Below the pieces are notes generated by a model, which was not told where the DNA came from, did not search any database, and was given only the letters and a program-made list of their open reading frames with translations. The position numbers were made by a program, and so were the translations under genes. A stretch of DNA of 64,000 nucleotides from Orbaceae bacterium BiB (GTDB lineage Bacteria; Pseudomonadota; Gammaproteobacteria; Enterobacterales; Orbaceae), in NCBI GenBank assembly GCA_036251205.1, contig CP133958.1:558001-622000 (forward strand). The letters run 5' to 3'. Shown in pieces: positions 56,593 through 64,000 of this stretch. Every line of letters starts with the position of its first letter. The first letter of the stretch is position 1.

Positions 56593-57606
56593 CTATTTAT
56601 CACTATCATTATCAGTTGATGGCTTATTTGAAGTAGTATCGCCAATGGCTTTAAACAATTCAGAAATAAACTGTCTTGGATAGGTTTTTTGATTATTTTC
56701 ACAACCGATTTCAGAACCATTTTCACAGGCTTGTCGGAAATATTCGCCAGCTAGCTTTTTATTTTTCTTAACACCTTTACCATTATAATACATGGAACCT
56801 AAGTTATTTTGAGCAGATGCATTACCTTGTTCAGCCGCTTTTTGATACCAAAATAGTGCTTGGTTATAATCAACAGCTACACCATCGCCCTCGTAGTACA
56901 TAATCCCTAATTCAAATTGCGCATCACTATCACCTTGTTCAGCAGCCTGTTCATACCAATAGACCGATTTTTGATAATCACGTTTCGTACCTTGCCCATC
57001 GTAATACATATTGGCAAGGTAATATTGTGCAAAGCTATCGCCGTTATTTGCCGCTTTTTCAAACCAATAGAATGATTGGGTATAATCCTGTTCAATACCT
57101 TGCCCTTTATAATACATAAACCCCAGATAACTTTGAGAGTCAATATATCCTTGGTTAGCTGATTTTTTAAATAAATCAAAAGCTTGTTTATAATCTTGAG
57201 TAGCACCTTCACCGTCATAATACATATTTGCAAGATTATACTGCGCTATTTTATTGCCTTGTTCGGCTGCTTTCTGATACCAGTAAAAAGCTTGCTGTAC
57301 ATCTTTTTCAACCCCAGTTCCATCATCATACATTACCCCTAAATCAACTTGGGCATTAACATTGTTTTGTTCGGCGGCTTTCTTATACCAAGTAACAGCT
57401 AACTGATCATCTTCTGCAACACCAAAGCCATAATCATAGATTCGACCTAGTTGATATTGACTTTCAATATCGCCCTGCTCGCTCTCTTGCTGACAAACCG
57501 TTAACGCTTGTTCATAAGCTTTTTGTTTAACTAATGATTCACATTCCCCTGCTAAAGTGATTAAGGAATAGGTCGATAGAAATAACGCCAATAGTGTTTT
57601 TTTCAT
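56593..57606 (-). CDS. Secreted Sel1-repeat (tetratricopeptide-like) protein
   Basis: A signal peptide (MKKTLLALFLSTYSLITLA) is followed by seven 36-residue Sel1-like repeats (about 50-300), each with the pattern AQxxLGxMYYxGxGVxxDYxQAxxWYxKAAEQGN. A short helical cap ends in a polar Asp/Ser/Asn tail. Two cysteine-containing ends (GECESL and CENGSEIGCENN) flank the solenoid and may form disulfides. The protein is predicted periplasmic or secreted, 337 residues. Sel1 solenoids bind partner proteins; the partner is unknown. It lies between DUF484 and the orphan membrane gene, in the place where xerC normally follows DUF484, so it is an insertion relative to the conserved order. Confidence 0.88.
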   Translation of the reverse strand: MKKTLLALFLSTYSLITLAGECESLVKQKAYEQALTVCQQESEQGDIESQYQLGRIYDYGFGVAEDDQLAVTWYKKAAEQNNVNAQVDLGVMYDDGTGVEKDVQQAFYWYQKAAEQGNKIAQYNLANMYYDGEGATQDYKQAFDLFKKSANQGYIDSQSYLGFMYYKGQGIEQDYTQSFYWFEKAANNGDSFAQYYLANMYYDGQGTKRDYQKSVYWYEQAAEQGDSDAQFELGIMYYEGDGVAVDYNQALFWYQKAAEQGNASAQNNLGSMYYNGKGVKKNKKLAGEYFRQACENGSEIGCENNQKTYPRQFISELFKAIGDTTSNKPSTDNDSDK

Positions 57607-57716
57607 GATTTCCTACTTTTTTTATTATAATAATATTAATCAATATACTAGATAATAGTTTATTCAACTAAATAGTACCTTATATTCACAAAACGCTTAC
57701 AAATACCTATATAAAA

Positions 57717-58484
57717 CTATGTTTTTCGCATAATCCAGCGACTAATTAGTAATGGCAAAATTTCACTAATTTTTTCTAACAGTAATGTTCCTTGCCCAGC
57801 CTGATAGTGATAAGGATTACGACTTGCAAAAACTAATACACCTAAATCAGAAAATTGTCCTAGCATTGATACGGCTACAGATCCCACATATACTCTTTCG
57901 GGAATTAATAAATTAAGTTCAGTCATATTAAGTTGGCCTAAATATTGACGACCATATTGTAAGTGACGAACTCGAATAAATTCGAATTTATCAGAAGATA
58001 GTGATAAATGATGATAATTTAATGGCGTTCCTAATTGCCATTTATCATCAAAAAGATAGAGATATGCGCCAACTAAGCCTAGCGATTTTGCCCAAATATT
58101 TAATCGCTCGACTAAATCATTGAGATCTGTTGCTTGTAGTAACTGATTTTGTGCAAACATTAATGATTCAAACAGTTTTTCATTCGCACTCGCTTGTTCC
58201 ATTAAAAGTGTAATTTCAGATTCTAACTGCTTTATTTTATTGCGTTGACGAGCAAGTTGCCATTCAGACAAAGAGATCACACCTCGCACCGGATGAGGGA
58301 TATTCATCTGCTCTATCTGTCTAGCATGGCGTATAAAGAAATCGGGATTTTGGATTAAATACTGACTCACCAAATCATCGTTAAGTAGTACTTTTTTAGC
58401 ACGACTACGCGTATTGGTCGATTTTTTCGTTAATTTAGCCTTTGGATCTATAGGCATTTTCTCTTTTTTGGGTTTTATATTCAT
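57717..58484 (-). CDS. DUF484 family protein (YigA)
   Basis: Cytoplasmic protein of unknown function conserved between dapF and xerC; the enteric homologue is called yigA. The family start VSQYLIQNPDFFIRHARQIEQMNIPHPVRGVISLSEWQLARQRNKIKQLE is intact. It is followed by a coiled coil and a GAF-like domain (LNIWAKSLGLVGAYLYLFDD, SVAVSMLGQFSDLGVLVFASRNPYHYQAGQGTLLLEKI). A lysine-rich tail of about 25 residues precedes it. It has 255 residues and sits 17 bp after dapF, so it is in the lysA/dapF transcription unit. Confidence 0.9.
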   Translation of the reverse strand: MNIKPKKEKMPIDPKAKLTKKSTNTRSRAKKVLLNDDLVSQYLIQNPDFFIRHARQIEQMNIPHPVRGVISLSEWQLARQRNKIKQLESEITLLMEQASANEKLFESLMFAQNQLLQATDLNDLVERLNIWAKSLGLVGAYLYLFDDKWQLGTPLNYHHLSLSSDKFEFIRVRHLQYGRQYLGQLNMTELNLLIPERVYVGSVAVSMLGQFSDLGVLVFASRNPYHYQAGQGTLLLEKISEILPLLISRWIMRKT

Positions 58485-58501
58485 TGTTTTCCATCCAATT
58501 A

Positions 58502-59326
58502 TTATAATGCAATAAAACCATCAAAAACATGAGTCGCGCTACCCGTCATAAATAATGGCGAACGCCCGCCTTTCCATTCAATCAATAATTCACCACCAGG
58601 TAAATTAACTTTTACACTATCGCCTAAAATACCTTGGTTAATACCGATGGCAACAGCCGCACAAGCTCCGGTTCCACAAGCCATTGTCTCACCAACACCA
58701 CGTTCAAATACACGTAAACAGATATTATTACGATCGATAACTTGCATAAATCCAATATTGGCTCTTTCAGGAAACCGTTCATGAGATTCCAAAGCAGGCC
58801 CTAACGTAGTAACTTGCGCAGTAAGAACATCATCAACTTGCATAACACAATGAGGATTGCCCATCGAAGCAACACCACATAATACCGTTTGTTCATGAAC
58901 GCGCATAATGTAGGTTTTCTCTTCTTTAATCGCTTTAAAAGGGACTTTACTCGGCTCAAAGCTTGGTTCACCCATATTCACTTTGACGGTTTCATTGGCA
59001 TTGACAGTCAATACAATAATCCCTTTTTGAGTACTAACTTTTAACACACGTTTTTTAGTTAACCCCTTCAATCGAACAAAACGAGCAAAACAACGCGCAC
59101 CGTTACCACACTGCTCAACTTCGCTACCATCAGCATTAAAAATACGATAGTGAAAATCAGTATCGGGGGAATAAGGCGGTTCTACTAATAATAACTGATC
59201 GAAACCGATACCAGTGTGTCGGTCTGATAAGCGTCGGATCGTTTCTGGTGATAAATGAACATTTTGAGTAATGCAATCAATGACCATAAAATCATTACCT
59301 AGTCCATGCATTTTGGAAAAATTCAT
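58502..59326 (-). CDS. dapF: Diaminopimelate epimerase
   Basis: PLP-independent epimerase converting LL- to meso-diaminopimelate for lysine and peptidoglycan synthesis. The two catalytic cysteines lie in [14 protein letters not shown] and [13 protein letters not shown]. The N-terminus [18 protein letters not shown] and the segment [16 protein letters not shown] are typical. It has 274 residues, equal to the E. coli enzyme. It is 229 bp downstream of lysA, separated by a terminator-like hairpin at 59527-59542, and 17 bp upstream of the DUF484 gene. Confidence 0.97.
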   Translation of the reverse strand: MNFSKMHGLGNDFMVIDCITQNVHLSPETIRRLSDRHTGIGFDQLLLVEPPYSPDTDFHYRIFNADGSEVEQCGNGARCFARFVRLKGLTKKRVLKVSTQKGIIVLTVNANETVKVNMGEPSFEPSKVPFKAIKEEKTYIMRVHEQTVLCGVASMGNPHCVMQVDDVLTAQVTTLGPALESHERFPERANIGFMQVIDRNNICLRVFERGVGETMACGTGACAAVAIGINQGILGDSVKVNLPGGELLIEWKGGRSPLFMTGSATHVFDGFIAL

Positions 59327-59526
59327 CGTACTCTCACTTACTAATTTTTACACAATAACTAACTGGATTTTGACATTATAACAGTGAGTTGGCTGCATGG
59401 CTATTGGTGAGTGGTTTTTATAAGATTTTGCTATAACACACTATTTTTATCGAAAAATAGTAATACTCAAATAATTTATTGGACAGTAACTGAGGATAAT
59501 AAAAAAGAGAATAGACAAATAAATAA

Positions 59527-59542
59527 GGCACATTATTGTGCC
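59527..59542 (-). terminator. Terminator between lysA and dapF
   Basis: Stem GGCACA / TGTGCC with a 4-nt loop, followed on the minus strand by TTATTTATTTG. It lies 14 bp after lysA, so dapF probably has a separate promoter in the 229-bp spacer (59327-59555). Confidence 0.65.
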
Positions 59543-59555
59543 CTATTTTTAATCG

Positions 59556-60809
59556 TTAAATAGTTTCACCTTGCCATAACATTTCAAAGGTTTCACGTTT
59601 ACGAACTAAACGATGTGATGTTTCATCGATTAACACTTCTGCAACTTTAGGTTTACTGTTGTAGTTAGAAGCCATTGTAAAACCATAAGCACCAGCACTA
59701 CATACAACAAGTAGATCACCTTGTTCAACAGCAAGTTCACGATCTTTACCCAGAAAATCACTTGATTCACAAATAGGGCCAACAATACTATAAGGATAAA
59801 TTGTTTGTCCTGGCTTATCTTCTTGCTCCGGTAAGATACGCATCCATGCCTCATAAAGTGCAGGACGAATCAGATCATTCATACCCGCATCAACAATTGC
59901 AAAATGGTTATCATCTTGGTGTTTTACATATTCAACGCGGGTAATTAACATCCCTGAATTAGCGACAATCGAGCGACCCGGTTCAAAAAGAATTTCGACA
60001 TCATCACAATCATAAGCCGCTAATTTTTTAATAAGTTCATTAACCAAATCAGAAGACTTAATTGGAGTTTCATTGTCATAACAGACACCTAATCCACCAC
60101 CAAAATCGATATGCTTAATGATAATACCATCATTTTTTAGCTGGTTAACTAACGTTAAAATACGATCAGCTGCATCAAGGAAAGGCGAAATATCAGTTAA
60201 TTGCGAACCAATATGACAATCAATACCGAAAATTTCAATATGAGATAGCTCACGTGCTTTTTGATACACAGCTCTCGCTAATTGGTAACTGATACCAAAT
60301 TTATTATTACGTAATCCCGTTGAGATATACGGATGAGTTTTTGCATCAACATCCGGATTGACACGCAATGAAATTGGAGCAATTTTATTTAATCGCTGAG
60401 CAATACTCTGGATTCGTTCTAATTCAGGTTCAGACTCCACATTAAAACACTTAATACCAACTTCTAATGCTCGTTCAATCTCAGCTTCAGATTTAGCCAC
60501 ACCTGAAAAAACCACTTTTTTCGGATCAGCACCCGCTTTTAAAACTCTTTCTAATTCGCCTTGAGAGACAATATCAAAACCAGAACCTAATTTTGCTAAT
60601 GTATTTAAAATAGCCAAATTACTATTTGCCTTAATTGCATAGCAAATAAGATGTTTACGACCTTTTAATGCATGATCAAACTCAAGCCATTGCTGTTCAA
60701 TATAATCACGACTATAGACATACAATGGCGTACCATATTGTTGAGCCAATTCAGTAATAGAATGTTGATGAGCAAATAACTTACCTTTTTGATAATGTAA
60801 AAAGTTCAT
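59556..60809 (-). CDS. lysA: Diaminopimelate decarboxylase
   Basis: PLP enzyme that makes lysine from meso-diaminopimelate. The Schiff-base lysine is in CYAIKANSNLAIL. The glycine-rich phosphate-binding site is in HIDFGGGLGVCY, and the C-terminal EPGRSIVANSG and CESSDFLGKDREL (with the active-site cysteine) are present. It has 417 residues, the usual length for the Pseudomonas-type LysA. Its ATG shares one base with the lptM stop (TAATG), so the two are translationally coupled. It is followed by a terminator. The lptM-lysA-dapF order is common in gammaproteobacteria. Confidence 0.97.
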   Translation of the reverse strand: MNFLHYQKGKLFAHQHSITELAQQYGTPLYVYSRDYIEQQWLEFDHALKGRKHLICYAIKANSNLAILNTLAKLGSGFDIVSQGELERVLKAGADPKKVVFSGVAKSEAEIERALEVGIKCFNVESEPELERIQSIAQRLNKIAPISLRVNPDVDAKTHPYISTGLRNNKFGISYQLARAVYQKARELSHIEIFGIDCHIGSQLTDISPFLDAADRILTLVNQLKNDGIIIKHIDFGGGLGVCYDNETPIKSSDLVNELIKKLAAYDCDDVEILFEPGRSIVANSGMLITRVEYVKHQDDNHFAIVDAGMNDLIRPALYEAWMRILPEQEDKPGQTIYPYSIVGPICESSDFLGKDRELAVEQGDLLVVCSAGAYGFTMASNYNSKPKVAEVLIDETSHRLVRKRETFEMLWQGETI

Positions 60810-60946
60810 TAAGCAACTCCATAAAATAAAGGTGAAGTAAACATCAGTGCTGTAGCCTGTTTACCAGGCTCATAAAGAGGACCTTTTAGACCACATGCAC
60901 TTAATAAAAAACAGAAGAAAACAATAGATAAAAACATTTTGATCAT
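60809..60946 (-). CDS. lptM: Small lipoprotein LptM (YifL family)
   Basis: A 45-residue lipoprotein easily missed because it is short. ATG 60946 opens MIKMFLSIVFFCFLLSACGL, with lipobox LSAC (C18) directly followed by the family motif CGLKGPLY, which is diagnostic of LptM/YifL. LptM binds the LptD-LptE lipopolysaccharide translocon and helps LptD oxidation in E. coli. The tail is shorter and less proline/threonine-rich than the enteric one. It ends one base into the lysA start (TAATG). The 223-bp spacer upstream (60947-61169), bounded by the ruvB stop, shows no other gene. Confidence 0.88.
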   Translation of the reverse strand: MIKMFLSIVFFCFLLSACGLKGPLYEPGKQATALMFTSPLFYGVA

Positions 60947-61169
60947 AATATAGCTATTCCTAAAAAACGGCGATATAAAAATAACATCGTTGTAATCTTA
61001 TAATTTTCGCCATAATACTATAAATTGTGTGTGATTGACTATAATGGAATGATTTAACTGCACAATTATTGATAAATTAAGATCAATGATTAAATTATGT
61101 TATATGATGACTTAAAGTTAGGATCTAATTTTCACTATAATTACACTTTACAGCAAAAATTTAACGAAA

Positions 61170-62177
61170 CTATTTATCATGACTTATAATACCAAAATGA
61201 CGATAAGCATGTGGTGTGGCAATTCGGCCTCTTGGTGTTCGTTGAATATAACCTTGCTGAATTAAAAATGGTTCGAGTACATCTTCGATGGTTTCTCGCT
61301 CTTCACCAATTGCCGCAGCGAGATTATCAAGTCCGACTGGCCCACCCATGAATTTTTCAATAATAGCAAGTAGTAATTTTCGATCCATAAAATCAAAGCC
61401 TTCAATGTCAACATCTAACATATCTAGCGCTTGTGTTGCGATCGTTGCATCAACAATCCCATTTGACTTAACATCAGCAAAATCACGCACTCGACGCAAT
61501 AATCGATTCGCTATTCGAGGGGTTCCGCGAGAACGTTTAGCAATATGATGAGCTCCTTCTGCTGATAGCTCCATTCCTAAAAATTTAGCACTACGACTAA
61601 CAATATATTCTAAATCAGCAACTTGATAAAATTCTAAGCGCTGCACAATACCAAAACGATCTCGCAACGGAGAAGTTAATGAGCCTGCGCGAGTGGTTGC
61701 ACCAATTAACGTAAATGGTGGTAAATCAATCTTTATAGAACGCGCTGCTGGACCTTCACCGATCATAATATCGAGTTGATAATCCTCCATTGCGGGATAT
61801 AAGATCTCTTCCACCACTGGCGACAGACGATGTATCTCATCAATAAATAATACATCATGGGGTTCAAGATTAGTCAACATTGCGGCTAAATCACCCGCTT
61901 TTTCTAATACAGGCCCAGATGTGGTACGTAAATTAACATTCAGTTCATTGGCCACAATATTTGCTAGCGTTGTTTTACCAAGCCCTGGAGGACCAAAGAT
62001 CAGTAAATGATCGAGAGCATCACCACGCTGTTTCGCCGCTTGAATAAAAATTTTCATCTGTTCACGAACATGAGGCTGACCAATATATTCATCTAAATAT
62101 TTAGGTCGAATTGCACGATCGATATTGTCTTCTTCTTTTTGTACAACTGGGGATATTAAGCGATCTGCTTCGATCAT
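61170..62177 (-). CDS. ruvB: Holliday junction branch migration ATPase RuvB
   Basis: AAA+ motor that drives branch migration with RuvA. Walker A is GPPGLGKTT (64-72 counting from TTG 62183), Walker [11 protein letters not shown], sensor 1 IGATTRAG and the arginine finger in PLRDRFG. The C-terminal winged helix carries [31 protein letters not shown] 62177 (MIEADRLIS) is the family start; the TTG six bases earlier is not needed. It has 335 residues. It follows ruvA by 70 bp in the ruvC-orphan-ruvA-ruvB series. Confidence 0.97.
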   Translation of the reverse strand: MIEADRLISPVVQKEEDNIDRAIRPKYLDEYIGQPHVREQMKIFIQAAKQRGDALDHLLIFGPPGLGKTTLANIVANELNVNLRTTSGPVLEKAGDLAAMLTNLEPHDVLFIDEIHRLSPVVEEILYPAMEDYQLDIMIGEGPAARSIKIDLPPFTLIGATTRAGSLTSPLRDRFGIVQRLEFYQVADLEYIVSRSAKFLGMELSAEGAHHIAKRSRGTPRIANRLLRRVRDFADVKSNGIVDATIATQALDMLDVDIEGFDFMDRKLLLAIIEKFMGGPVGLDNLAAAIGEERETIEDVLEPFLIQQGYIQRTPRGRIATPHAYRHFGIISHDK

Positions 62178-62247
62178 AATCAATACTCTTTAATTTTATA
62201 GCTAAATTACTGTTATTGTTAATCGTATATTAAAAATAGCGACACCA

Positions 62248-62868
62248 CTATAAGGCTGATTTTAATGCTTCTTTAATCAAAGTTTCACTGTCCATTTCTG
62301 GTTTAATCACCTTACTGATAATTTTACTAGCTTCCTGTGGTTTATAGCCCAATGCAATTAAAGCTGAAATCGCTTCACTCTCAATCTGATTAGAGAGTTT
62401 CATCGCCTGCACTGACTTATCTTTACTATCAGCCGGCACCGTGCGATTGAGTAAATCTCCGCCAAAGTGTTTGAAGCGATCTTTCATTTCAACAATCAGG
62501 CGCTCCGCCGTTTTAGTACCAACACCAGGAAGTTTGACTAAGGTTTTAATTTCGCCTTGTTCAACAGCGGCAACAAATTGTGTTGCAGACATTCCCGATA
62601 AGATAGCCAAAGCTAATTTCGGTCCAACACCATTAACTTTAATTAACTCACGAAAAAGTAAGCGTTCTTGTTGATTATTAAAACCATACAGTAATTGCGC
62701 ATCTTCCCGAACAATAAAATGGGTTAAAATTGTGGCTTCTTGGCCATTATCAGGAAGTTCATAAAAACAGGTCATTGGCATGAAAACTTCATAGCCAACG
62801 CCATTAACCTCGATTAATATCTCTGGCGGCTGTTTTTCAATAATAATACCACGTAAGCGACCTATCAC
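62248..62868 (-). CDS. ruvA: Holliday junction DNA-binding protein RuvA
   Basis: Tetrameric junction-binding subunit of RuvAB. Domain I is [30 protein letters not shown]. Domain II has helix-hairpin-helix motifs ([16 protein letters not shown] and [19 protein letters not shown]), and domain III ends [19 protein letters not shown] 62868 gives MIGRLRG, with AAGGGA 6-7 nt upstream; a TTG at 62874 would add two residues. It has 206 residues. Between ruvA and ruvC lies an orphan membrane gene and a long inverted repeat, so ruvA probably has its own promoter in 62869-63058. Confidence 0.96.
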   Translation of the reverse strand: MIGRLRGIIIEKQPPEILIEVNGVGYEVFMPMTCFYELPDNGQEATILTHFIVREDAQLLYGFNNQQERLLFRELIKVNGVGPKLALAILSGMSATQFVAAVEQGEIKTLVKLPGVGTKTAERLIVEMKDRFKHFGGDLLNRTVPADSKDKSVQAMKLSNQIESEAISALIALGYKPQEASKIISKVIKPEMDSETLIKEALKSAL

Positions 62869-63058
62869 AATCAATCCCTTTTTATCACTAAATTATGGCA
62901 AGTTTACCTGATTGTTTACAAAGAATAAAGAAAAACTGTATAAATAGACAGTTTTAAATAACGACAATCAGTTTTAGTGTAATAGCCCACCCATTACCAA
63001 ATGATAGCAATATTGATTATTATAAAAGCATTACATCGTAATTAGAATAGACTCGAAA

Positions 63059-63097
63059 CAATCACATCATAATTGGAAAATGATTATGATGTGATTG
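63059..63097. repeat. 15-bp perfect inverted repeat between the orphan gene and ruvA
   Basis: Arms CAATCACATCATAAT and ATTATGATGTGATTG are separated by 9 nt. It lies 24 bp after the orphan membrane gene stop (63121). There is no T tract on either side, so it is either a poor terminator or a dyad binding site. Confidence 0.65.
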
Positions 63098-63120
63098 AAT
63101 TTAAGTAGGAATATAAATAG

Positions 63121-63534
63121 TTAGTAGTAATATGATAACCAGTAGGCAAATATTTTATCGCTGACTGTAACGATAATAACGCATAAAATAAAATATAAGA
63201 GAGAGATACCTGCCGCTTTTAATTTAGTAACTTTAAAAAACAACGCGACAAGAAACAAGGTAATTAGAAAAATCACTACAACTGATAGCAATAGCATAAA
63301 GATCATACCATTAATATTAGAGCTCATAAATCTCAGTTGACTAATACTATTAAATGCAAAATTGACAACAAAACCTAACACTGAGCTTATTATAATTACG
63401 TATAATGATGATAAAAAACGGATATTTTCCACTTTAAAAATACGCCCAGATAGATATAAAATTGCGCTCTGCACAACAACAGCACCAACTAATATCGCAA
63501 TAATCCATAATATTGCGGAATAATCCAATACCAT
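63121..63534 (-). CDS. Orphan four-helix membrane protein between ruvC and ruvA
   Basis: No family recognised. The 137 residues have four predicted TM helices (about 9-30, 42-62, 76-100, 107-128) and a loop with Ser and Asn residues between helices 2 and 3 (NSISQLRFMSSNINGM). There is no signal peptide or known motif. It lies 23 bp after ruvC, so it is probably co-transcribed, but its place inside the ruv cluster is unusual. A 15-bp inverted repeat separates it from ruvA. Confidence 0.68.
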   Translation of the reverse strand: MVLDYSAILWIIAILVGAVVVQSAILYLSGRIFKVENIRFLSSLYVIIISSVLGFVVNFAFNSISQLRFMSSNINGMIFMLLLSVVVIFLITLFLVALFFKVTKLKAAGISLLYFILCVIIVTVSDKIFAYWLSYYY

Positions 63535-63557
63535 ATAAATCCCCTTATTAATCTATT

Positions 63558-64000
63558 CTATTTTTTGAAGCTATTTTGAATCAACGTTTGATAACTATGT
63601 GCATGAGTAATGGCTATAGCTAAAGCATCTGCCGCATCAGCTTGTGGACTTGCTGGTAATTTCAGTAACATCTTTACCATATGCTGAACCTGCGCTTTAT
63701 CAGCGGCACCAGTTCCAACCACAGTTTGCTTAACTAATCTAGCGGCATATTCAAAAACAGGCAGATCACAATTAACGGCAGCGACAATGGCTGCCCCTCT
63801 CGCTTGCCCTAATTTTAGTGCTGAATCAGCATTTTTAGCCATAAAAACTTGTTCAATTGCAAACATCTCAGGTTGAAATTGCATAATAATTTCACTGACG
63901 CCAGCATAAATGCGTTTTAAACGAGTAGGCAAATCATCAACAGCAGTTCGAATACAACCACTACCAAGATAAGTTAATTGACGGCCTGTTTGACGAATTA
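63558..64000 (-). CDS. ruvC: Holliday junction resolvase RuvC (5' end cut by window edge)
   Basis: Endonuclease that cuts Holliday junctions. Reading back from the right edge, the frame is open and begins [18 protein letters not shown], continuing [19 protein letters not shown], so about 20 N-terminal residues (including the first catalytic Asp) lie outside. The visible catalytic residues are Glu in [11 protein letters not shown] and the two Asp in [35 protein letters not shown] and [27 protein letters not shown] match enteric RuvC. A TTG at 63932 is internal, not the start. Confidence 0.96.
   Translation of the reverse strand, partial: IRQTGRQLTYLGSGCIRTAVDDLPTRLKRIYAGVSEIIMQFQPEMFAIEQVFMAKNADSALKLGQARGAAIVAAVNCDLPVFEYAARLVKQTVVGTGAADKAQVQHMVKMLLKLPASPQADAADALAIAITHAHSYQTLIQNSFKK

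Overview
The window is AT-rich, densely coded gammaproteobacterial chromosome. Every recognisable housekeeping protein reads like an ortholog from Enterobacterales or a close relative. The conserved block lptM-lysA-dapF-DUF484-xerC-yigB-uvrD, the exuR/exuT pair, a csc sucrose regulon, a galETKM operon and CRP-, Fur-, LexA- and GalR-type sites all fit that placement. The low GC, short intergenic spaces and strong sugar-uptake content suggest an Orbales-like, host-associated sugar fermenter such as Gilliamella or Orbus. That taxonomic placement is inference. No rRNA, tRNA, CRISPR array, prophage or intact insertion sequence was found.

Layout. 1-1.84 kb: hexuronate permease exuT (cut by the left edge) divergent from its repressor exuR. 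1.9-8.1 kb: housekeeping genes yicC, rph-pyrE with an attenuator, a periplasmic SIMPL protein, dinB with a LexA box, rnt and grxD. 8.3-10.4 kb: yccS. 10.5-16.6 kb: a complete sucrose regulon, with cscR, a cscB-cscA-porin operon, and divergent cscK. Two palindromic operators flank a perfect CRP site between cscB and cscK. 16.9-19.8 kb: a three-gene operon (nitrilase-type amidase, small unknown protein, DppA-like binding protein). 20.1-28.2 kb: a type-1 ABC exporter, then a Fur-regulated siderophore uptake set (FepA-like receptor plus a four-gene ABC importer). 28.2-29.9 kb: a wrecked chaperone-usher pilus locus carrying an insertion-sequence scar.

30-32.1 kb: an FAD protein and a small membrane protein. 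32.3-36.2 kb: a LacI regulator with a GH5-like cytoplasmic glycosidase and a GPH sugar symporter. 36.5-40.8 kb: galETKM behind GalR-type operators. 40.9-42.8 kb: rarD and an orphan membrane protein. 43.1-46.1 kb: LysR/ygiD/doxX, an unknown protein and a lone HPr. 46.3-48.1 kb: recQ. 48.4-51.5 kb: a three-gene envelope operon (retropepsin-like protease, inactive transglutaminase with 7 TM segments, ATP-grasp ligase). 51.7-60.9 kb: uvrD, yigB, xerC, two inserted genes (orphan membrane protein and a Sel1-repeat protein), DUF484, dapF, lysA and the small lipoprotein gene lptM. 61.2-64 kb: ruvB, ruvA, an orphan membrane gene and ruvC (cut by the right edge).

How it works together. The sugar modules (hexuronate, sucrose, a probable oligosaccharide via GPH/GH5, galactose) each pair a local repressor with a transporter or catabolic enzymes. 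Several carry candidate CRP sites, which suggests catabolite control. Iron uptake uses exported TonB/ABC parts without any siderophore biosynthesis genes in view. The least understood parts are the retropepsin/7TM/ATP-grasp operon, the amidase/small protein/DppA-like operon, the lone HPr, and the genes inserted into the otherwise conserved dapF-xerC and ruvC-ruvA neighbourhoods.
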